Part shown: positions 1-3,860 of the stretch, piece after piece
Position numbering within the stretch: position 1 is the first letter of the stretch
Layout: each line of letters starts with the position of its first letter
Origin: Finegoldia magna
GTDB lineage: Bacteria > Bacillota > Clostridia > Tissierellales > Peptoniphilaceae
DNA length: 5,221 nucleotides
Assembly: GCF_018371055.1 (NCBI RefSeq)
Contig: NZ_JAGYZD010000122.1
Location: forward strand, 1-5,221
Direction of reading: 5' to 3'
Program-made: the position numbers and the translations under genes
Notes under the pieces: model-generated
What the model saw: the letters and a program-made list of their open reading frames with translations, nothing else
The model's database searches: none
What the model was told of the DNA's origin: nothing

Positions 1-353
1 GCAGTTTTATAACTTTCTACAAATCCATCTCTTAATGCAAATATATTAAATTCAGTATAATCTTTAAATCCATTATAAAAACCTCTCATGATTTGAGAAG
101 TGATTACACCAGAATTCCCTCTAGCTCCCATAAGAGAACCATCACTCATAGCTTTAGCTAAATTTGCAATGCTCAAATCAGCTACGCCATTAACTTTTGA
201 AATAGCTGATTTAATTGTCAATGTCATATTAGTACCAGTATCTCCATCTGGAACTGGAAAAACATTTAGGCTATTTACTATTTCTCTTTTATTTTCTAAG
301 TTCTTAAATCCCGCTAGAAGGCAATTCTTGAACAGTGTTGCGTCATTCTTCAT
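1..353 (-). CDS. fakA: FakA, fatty acid kinase ATP-binding subunit (5' part only)
   Basis: The gene is cut by the left window edge: only the first 117 codons of a protein that normally has about 550 residues are visible. The visible part is the start of a DhaL/Dak2-type kinase domain. Residues 30-43 carry the nucleotide/Mg-binding signature NVFPVPDGDTGTNM (Asp36, Asp38, Thr39, Asn42), and residues 76-82 carry GARGNSG, the second conserved glycine-rich motif. In the known family (B. subtilis YloV), FakA phosphorylates fatty acids presented by a FakB carrier to give acyl-phosphates for phospholipid synthesis, in the cytoplasm near the membrane. The ATG at 353-351 is the first possible start: the Asp23-family stop lies 8 nt upstream and a G-rich Shine-Dalgarno (AGGGGG) covers that stop. 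It is probably co-transcribed and translationally coupled with the Asp23-family gene. The dihydroxyacetone-kinase name sometimes given to such proteins is less likely because of the locus. Identification is firm; the rest of the gene cannot be assessed. Confidence 0.92.
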   Translation of the reverse strand, partial: MKNDATLFKNCLLAGFKNLENKREIVNSLNVFPVPDGDTGTNMTLTIKSAISKVNGVADLSIANLAKAMSDGSLMGARGNSGVITSQIMRGFYNGFKDYTEFNIFALRDGFVESYKT

Positions 354-357
354 TGTG

Positions 358-363
358 CCCCCT
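358..363 (-). promoter_or_regulatory. Atypical Shine-Dalgarno of fakA overlapping the upstream stop
   Basis: The minus strand reads TAGGGGGCACAATG. The AGGGGG run sits 4 nt before the fakA ATG and shares bases with the TAG stop of the Asp23-family gene (364-362). It differs from the AGGAGG used by most other genes here, so it is probably weaker, and fakA translation may depend partly on ribosomes finishing the upstream gene. The coupling is inference. Confidence 0.55.
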
Positions 364-724
364 ATTTTTCTTCGTTTATTCTCATATCTTGAACAAGAAC
401 ATTAACACATTCTACTTCAAGACCAGTTTTGTTTTCTACACTATATTTAACTGTATCAATAATATTTTGGCAAACCACAGCAATTTTAGTACCATATTCC
501 AAAACTACAGTCAAATCTATTACAATTTTATTATTTTTTGTATAAACTTTTACTCCCTTACTCATATTGTCTTTATTGAGTAACATTAAAAATCCATCTG
601 ATAAATTTTTATAAGCTAGTCCAACAATTCCGTAACAAGTCATAGCTGTTTCACTAGCAATAGTTCTAACGATATTATCTGATATTAATATTGAACCATA
701 TTCGTTATCAATTTTAGTAGTCAT
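362..724 (-). CDS. Asp23/Gls24 family envelope stress response protein (YloU-like)
   Basis: A 120-residue protein, the usual length for the short YloU type of the Asp23/Gls24 family. The N-terminal stretch at residues 9-40 follows the family pattern: YGSILIS, then a helix with IASETA, then YGIVGLAYKN. It is followed by an alternating hydrophobic segment (residues 58-77, VKVYTKNNKIVIDLTVVLEY) and a helix plus strand to the C-terminus. There is no signal peptide or membrane helix, so it is cytosolic or peripherally membrane-associated. Family members in staphylococci and enterococci respond to alkaline or cell-envelope stress. The YloU subgroup almost always sits directly before fakA, as it does here, but its biochemical role is not established. 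The ATG at 724-722 has a perfect AGGAGG (734-729) 4 nt upstream. It is the first gene of its transcript, driven from the divergent region shared with rpmB. The family call is strong; a role linked to FakA is only inferred from adjacency. Confidence 0.9.
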   Translation of the reverse strand: MTTKIDNEYGSILISDNIVRTIASETAMTCYGIVGLAYKNLSDGFLMLLNKDNMSKGVKVYTKNNKIVIDLTVVLEYGTKIAVVCQNIIDTVKYSVENKTGLEVECVNVLVQDMRINEEK

Positions 725-808
725 ATTACCTCCTATTTGTGATACCTAATTAATTATATTATACTCTTTTAATGTTTAAGATTCTAATTTACATATTAAT
801 ACTATATT

Positions 809-817
809 ATTATAACA
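809..817 (-). promoter_or_regulatory. Candidate extended -10 promoter for the Asp23-fakA operon
   Basis: On the minus strand, positions 817-809 read TGTTATAAT, a TGn extended -10 with a perfect TATAAT. Transcription would start near 802 and give a leader of about 78 nt before the ATG at 724. No good -35 lies at 16-18 nt; the nearest resemblance, TTCAAG at 840-835, is 20 nt away. A second TATAAT at 763-758 (GAGTATAAT) is closer to the gene but lacks both the TG and a recognisable -35. The region is very A/T-rich, so chance matches are likely and either box could be the real one. Confidence 0.42.
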
Positions 818-835
818 TATTTTAGCTCTAAAAGC

Positions 836-865
836 TTGAAATTCAGTTTTAAAATATGCTATAAT
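836..865 (+). promoter_or_regulatory. SigA-type promoter of rpmB
   Basis: The -35 box TTGAAA (836-841) and the -10 box TATAAT (860-865) are separated by 18 nt. The -10 is preceded by TGC, making an extended -10 (857-865). Predicted transcription start is near 872, which leaves a short leader of about 32 nt with no obvious secondary structure and then the Shine-Dalgarno AGGAGGTG at 891-898. Near-consensus elements of this kind fit a highly expressed ribosomal protein gene. Confidence 0.75.
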
Positions 866-903
866 ATCAAGAGACATTTGAAAAAGAACCAGGAGGTGTA
901 ATT

Positions 904-1119
904 ATGTCCAAAAAATGTGAAATTTGTGGTAAATCAAGAACTTTCGGAAATAATAGATCATTTTCTTTAAGATCTTCAAATAGAAGCTGGGCACCTAACA
1001 TCAGAAAAGTTAGAGCTTTAGTTGATGGCAAACCAAAAAGAATCAATGTATGCACTAGATGCTTAAGATCAGGTTTAGTTGAAAGACCTCAATTTATCAA
1101 AACAACAGAAGAAGAATAA
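904..1119 (+). CDS. rpmB: 50S ribosomal protein L28 (bL28)
   Basis: A 71-residue basic protein of the large ribosomal subunit. It starts with MSKKCEICGK and contains the family signatures NNRSFS, a Trp-x-Pro-Asn segment (WAPNIRKVRA, residues 29-38), and GKPKRINVCTRCLRSG. Two CxxC pairs (Cys5/Cys8 and Cys50/Cys53) mark the zinc-binding form of L28. Bacillus L28 is about 62 residues; the extra length here is a C-terminal tail (PQFIKTTEEE) that ends in three glutamates, unusual at the end of such a basic protein. The start is set by AGGAGGTG at 891-898, 5 nt before the ATG. It is the only gene in the window on the plus strand, it has its own promoter, and it is closed immediately by a hairpin terminator, so it is a monocistronic unit. 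The same inverted orientation is found in B. subtilis. The identification is essentially certain. Confidence 0.97.
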   Translation: MSKKCEICGKSRTFGNNRSFSLRSSNRSWAPNIRKVRALVDGKPKRINVCTRCLRSGLVERPQFIKTTEEE

Positions 1120-1122
1120 AAC

Positions 1123-1149
1123 AAAGAGTCGAAAATTCGACTCTTTTTT
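1123..1149. terminator. Rho-independent terminator, probably bidirectional (rpmB / thiN)
   Basis: A 10-bp perfect stem (AAAGAGTCGA at 1123-1132 pairing with TCGACTCTTT at 1137-1146) closes an AAAT loop. On the plus strand it begins 3 nt after the rpmB stop and runs into TTTTTT at 1144-1149. On the minus strand the stem begins right after the thiN stop (1150-1148) and is followed by GTTTTATT, a usable but interrupted U-tract. It therefore appears to end both convergent transcripts. Confidence 0.88.
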
Positions 1150-1780
1150 AATCTCTAGAATCAATCAAAAGACCATATCCTTCTATTAATTCTATATATG
1201 CTTTTTTATCTTTTATTTTATTGCTAATCGTCAAAGTTGAACAAAAATCAACATCTAAAAATTCACTGTCGTATTCAAAGCCTTTTAATCTAATTTTCAT
1301 TCCATTATTCGATAATACTACAATAGAAATATAATCATATTTCATAACACAATCTGTGCTTTTTCCTAAGAATTTAATTATATTATTGTTTCCAATAAAT
1401 ATAAGTTCAATTCCTTTTTCAAAGCATCTTTTTGAATAAATTAAATTCGACATTGTGTGATCTAATCTAGTTCCTGTTGCCCCAAAAGCATATATTGTAT
1501 TACAGTTTTTTTCGATTAATATATTTATTGCGGCTTCAAAATCAGTAAAATCTTTTTTACAATTATATTTTTCAAGAATCTTGTTGTTTTCTTCTAGAAA
1601 AGTTTTATCTTCTGGATTTATAGAATCAAAATCTCCTATAGCGAAATCAAAATCTTTGTGATAATCGGTGAAATATTTTGTTCCACCATCTACAGCTATT
1701 TTAAAATCTGACTTTTCATAATATTCTTCAAAAAGATTCTTATCAGATAATTCTCCGGCGCAACAAATCAAACCAATCAT
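1148..1780 (-). CDS. thiN: Thiamine pyrophosphokinase (thiamine diphosphokinase)
   Basis: A 210-residue cytosolic enzyme that transfers pyrophosphate from ATP to thiamine, giving thiamine diphosphate in one step. The family motifs are in the right order: AVDGGT (29-34), IGDFDSI (48-54), KKDFTDFEAA (75-84, the acidic Mg-binding region), and FGATGTRLDHTMSN (99-112), the GGxGGRxDH-type motif at the active site. The C-terminal half (about 140-210) is the beta-rich thiamine-binding domain, with a GFEYDSE segment and a final GYGLLIDSRD. Length is normal for bacterial and Firmicutes ThiN. The ATG (1780-1778) overlaps the TGA of thiT by 4 nt (ATGA); a modest AAAGG lies 10 nt upstream, so translation is probably coupled to thiT. 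It is the last gene of the minus-strand operon and ends at a terminator. Placement directly after a thiamine transporter gives a salvage pair: uptake, then trapping as the diphosphate. Confidence 0.94.
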   Translation of the reverse strand: MIGLICCAGELSDKNLFEEYYEKSDFKIAVDGGTKYFTDYHKDFDFAIGDFDSINPEDKTFLEENNKILEKYNCKKDFTDFEAAINILIEKNCNTIYAFGATGTRLDHTMSNLIYSKRCFEKGIELIFIGNNNIIKFLGKSTDCVMKYDYISIVVLSNNGMKIRLKGFEYDSEFLDVDFCSTLTISNKIKDKKAYIELIEGYGLLIDSRD

Positions 1781-2316
1781 TTTTTACTTACCTTTGATAC
1801 AGGTTTAATTAAAATTAATATGACAACTATCGCTATAATTCCATTAGGAACAATGTAGGTAATATTATACAAGAACGATCCTAGTAAAGCAGGTATATCT
1901 TTTGGTAATGTATCTTTGAAGAATACGTAACCACTTAAAATAGCAGCTACTCCTCTCATTAAAATAGCGAACACACATGCTAAAATCATTTCAAAATTAA
2001 TTTTACCGCTCAAAGTTTCATTATTACATCCTAATCCTGATAGACCTAAAGCCATGTATGCTATTGGATAATCTAGTAAGTATTGTATTGGATGAATAAC
2101 ATATGAATCAACAAAACTATCTAAAATTCCATACATTAAACCAATTACAATCCCTGGTTTAAGTCCCCATCTTAGTCCAAATAATAAAATTGGAACATAT
2201 CCAGCCAAAGAAACAGATCCCCCTCTTGGCATTTTGAAAATAACAATACTGTTTAGCACAGCTGTCAGAGCTAAAGTAATAGCCCCTTCAACCATAAATC
2301 TCAAATTTTTGTTCAA
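1777..2316 (-). CDS. thiT: ThiT, thiamine-specific S component of an ECF transporter
   Basis: A 179-residue, very hydrophobic protein with about six predicted membrane helices (roughly 8-28, 36-50, 53-70, 78-97, 108-133, 147-170). It matches the YuaJ/ThiT family: MPRGGSVSL (29-37), LRWGLKPGIVIGLMYGILD (48-66), HPIQYLLDYPIAYMALGLSGL (75-95), a LSGYVFF segment (127-133), and YNITYIVPN (150-158). ThiT binds thiamine from outside the cell and works with the shared EcfA-EcfA'-EcfT energising module, which is not in this window. The start is TTG (2316-2314), placed 5 nt after a perfect AGGAGG; the next ATG, codon 8, would be too far from it. The gene begins 15 nt after rpe and its stop overlaps thiN. 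Positions equivalent to aromatic or histidine residues that contact thiamine in the Lactococcus protein look different here (Ala125, Phe133, Gly146), although Asp82-Tyr83 and Asn151 are retained. Substrate specificity is therefore slightly less certain than family membership, but the thiN neighbour supports thiamine. Confidence 0.88.
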   Translation of the reverse strand: MNKNLRFMVEGAITLALTAVLNSIVIFKMPRGGSVSLAGYVPILLFGLRWGLKPGIVIGLMYGILDSFVDSYVIHPIQYLLDYPIAYMALGLSGLGCNNETLSGKINFEMILACVFAILMRGVAAILSGYVFFKDTLPKDIPALLGSFLYNITYIVPNGIIAIVVILILIKPVSKVSKK

Positions 2317-2321
2317 TATAT

Positions 2322-2327
2322 CCTCCT
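2322..2327 (-). promoter_or_regulatory. Shine-Dalgarno that fixes the TTG start of thiT
   Basis: The minus strand has AGGAGG at 2327-2322, then ATATA, then TTG at 2316-2314. The spacing of 5 nt is optimal, whereas the first in-frame ATG (codon 8, 2295-2293) is 26 nt away. The seven extra residues (LNKNLRF, first read as Met) lead naturally into the first membrane helix. Confidence 0.8.
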
Positions 2328-2331
2328 GTTA

Positions 2332-2982
2332 CTATAATTTTTCATTGTAAATATCTAATTGCGATTCTATATTTTGATTAAAAACATCTGAACCACTTAC
2401 AATTAGATTAGCCCCTGATTCTAAAACTTTATCGACATTAGAAGTTTTTACTCCTCCATCAACTTCCAATATAATATACTTTTGTGATTTCTCAATCATT
2501 TTTCTTGCATCTTTTATTTTTGAATATTGACTTTCTATAAATGATTGTCCTCCAAATCCTGGATTTACACTCATTACTAGTATTATATCCAGATCATCAA
2601 TAATATATTCACAACATTCTAAACTTGTGGATGGATTAAGTGCTAATCCACATTTTTTTCCAGCTTTATGAACAGTCTGAATAATCCTATGAGGATGAAA
2701 AGTTGCTTCTGGATGAAAAGTAATTATGTCAGCTCCAGCATTCAACATGTCATCTATAATATTTTCTGGTTTGTTAACCATCAAGTGACAATCAAAAATA
2801 AATTCCGGATATTTCTCTCTGATCTGTTTTATAACGGCTGGACCAAAAGAAATATTTGGCACAAAATTACCATCCATAACATCTAAGTGTAAGTATTTTA
2901 TTCCCTTATTTTTTAATATATCTAAGTTTTTTTCTAACTCAAAAAAGTTACAAGCCAACAAAGATGGACTTAAGTTAGCCAT
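2332..2982 (-). CDS. rpe: Ribulose-phosphate 3-epimerase
   Basis: A 216-residue (beta/alpha)8-barrel enzyme that interconverts ribulose 5-phosphate and xylulose 5-phosphate in the pentose phosphate pathway. Visible signatures are SPSLLACNF (5-13), YLHLDVMDGNFVPNISFGP (30-48) with metal ligands His32 and Asp34, DCHLMV (64-69) with His66, MSVNPGFGGQSF (137-148) for phosphate binding, EVDGGV (173-178) with catalytic Asp175, and VSGSDVF near the C-terminus. All four residues expected for the metal/acid-base centre are present and length is typical. The ATG overlaps the rsgA stop by one base (TAATG) and has a perfect AGGAGG 5 nt upstream inside rsgA, so expression is coupled. It is followed 15 nt later by thiT. 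Its xylulose 5-phosphate product feeds thiamine-diphosphate-dependent transketolase, which makes the downstream thiamine genes a plausible functional companion. A related epimerase such as AlsE is unlikely given the motifs and locus. Confidence 0.96.
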   Translation of the reverse strand: MANLSPSLLACNFFELEKNLDILKNKGIKYLHLDVMDGNFVPNISFGPAVIKQIREKYPEFIFDCHLMVNKPENIIDDMLNAGADIITFHPEATFHPHRIIQTVHKAGKKCGLALNPSTSLECCEYIIDDLDIILVMSVNPGFGGQSFIESQYSKIKDARKMIEKSQKYIILEVDGGVKTSNVDKVLESGANLIVSGSDVFNQNIESQLDIYNEKL

Positions 2983-3860
2983 TAATACCTCCTAATTTTT
3001 TCGTATTCTTCAACAATTTTCAAATAATTATCATATCTACTTTGAGATATTTCTCCAGTTTCAACAAGCCTTTTTATTTCACATTTTGGTTCATTAATGT
3101 GATCACAATTATTGAATTTACATTTTGAACTGTTTTTTCTAAATTCTACAAAGTTATTTTTGATTTCAGATTTTTCATCTAAAAAAGACAAATCAAAAGA
3201 ACTAAAACCCGGTGTGTCCAAAACGTAAGTATTGTCATCTACCATTTTAATTTCAATGTGTCTTGTCGTTTGTTTTCCCCTCTGAGTTTTATCACTAATT
3301 TTTCCAGAAATAAAATTCTCATTTGGAAATAAATTTTTTAAAGTACTTGATTTCCCTGCCCCACTAGGGCCAATGACACAACTAATATGATTTTTGAATT
3401 CATTTAATAACTCTTCATTAGTAATTGAAGATTCATTTGAATTGAATATTACTTTATACCCAATATTTCTGTATATATCAGCATAAAATTTTTTCTCATC
3501 CTCAGATACCAAATCAGATTTATTAAATACAATGACGCAATCAATGTTGTTCTTCTCAATCATTAATAGATATTTGTCTAGTAACATTAGATTAATATTA
3601 GGTGACTTAATGCTACTTAGAACGAAACATTTATCTATATTACTCACTTCAGGACGGTGTAAAAGCACAGATCTTGGATGTATTTTTAAAATAAATCCAA
3701 GACCATTTTCTACATTTATATCTACTTTATCCCCTACAACTGGAGTAATTTTCTTGTTCCTAAAATTCCCCTTTGCCTTCGAAGGATACACTTCGTTTCC
3801 AATGCTTACGTAGAATAATTCTCTTTGAATTTTAGTAATTACACCTGTTTTATCCGACAT
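2982..3860 (-). CDS. rsgA: RsgA, small ribosomal subunit biogenesis GTPase
   Basis: A 292-residue circularly permuted GTPase (B. subtilis CpgA/YloQ) that acts in late 30S maturation. An N-terminal OB fold occupies about residues 1-65, with HPRSVLLHRPEVSNIDKCF (61-79) leading into the GTPase domain. The G motifs are in permuted order: G4 NKSD (113-116), G1/P-loop GPSGAGKSS (164-172), the switch segment RGKQTTRHIE (194-203), and G3 DTPGF (215-219). The C-terminal zinc site is Cys247, Cys252, His254, Cys260 in CKFNNCDHINEPKCEIK. All key elements are intact and length is standard. The ATG (3860-3858) lies 11 nt inside the 3' end of prkC, with GGAG 9 nt upstream, so translation is probably coupled. 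In B. subtilis CpgA is reported as a substrate of the neighbouring kinase PrkC, which fits co-expression; whether that holds here is inference. Confidence 0.96.
   Translation of the reverse strand: MSDKTGVITKIQRELFYVSIGNEVYPSKAKGNFRNKKITPVVGDKVDINVENGLGFILKIHPRSVLLHRPEVSNIDKCFVLSSIKSPNINLMLLDKYLLMIEKNNIDCVIVFNKSDLVSEDEKKFYADIYRNIGYKVIFNSNESSITNEELLNEFKNHISCVIGPSGAGKSSTLKNLFPNENFISGKISDKTQRGKQTTRHIEIKMVDDNTYVLDTPGFSSFDLSFLDEKSEIKNNFVEFRKNSSKCKFNNCDHINEPKCEIKRLVETGEISQSRYDNYLKIVEEYEKIRRY
2988..2993 (-). promoter_or_regulatory. Shine-Dalgarno of rpe encoded inside the rsgA coding end
   Basis: The last sense codons of rsgA are ATT AGG AGG TAT, followed by TAATG. The two arginine codons AGG AGG (2993-2988) form a perfect Shine-Dalgarno 5 nt before the rpe ATG (2982-2980). 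The same bases therefore encode the Arg-Arg of the RsgA C-terminus and recruit ribosomes for rpe, a compact termination-reinitiation junction. Confidence 0.85.

Noticed and set aside
100..405. A 101-codon plus-strand open frame across the fakA / Asp23-gene junction.
   Set aside because: It is antisense to the strongly conserved FakA motifs PVPDGDTGTN and GARGNSG and crosses a gene boundary; no credible ribosome-binding site is seen.
872..903. A possible autoregulatory leader or riboswitch upstream of rpmB.
   Set aside because: The predicted leader is only about 32 nt and shows no stable hairpin or known riboswitch core.
867..1055. A 62-codon minus-strand frame inside rpmB.
   Set aside because: It is the complement of the rpmB coding sequence, which has intact CxxC motifs, a promoter and a Shine-Dalgarno.
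2317..2331. A TPP riboswitch upstream of thiT.
   Set aside because: Only 15 nt separate rpe and thiT, occupied by the Shine-Dalgarno; a THI-element cannot fit there, and I saw no such core within the 3' end of rpe.
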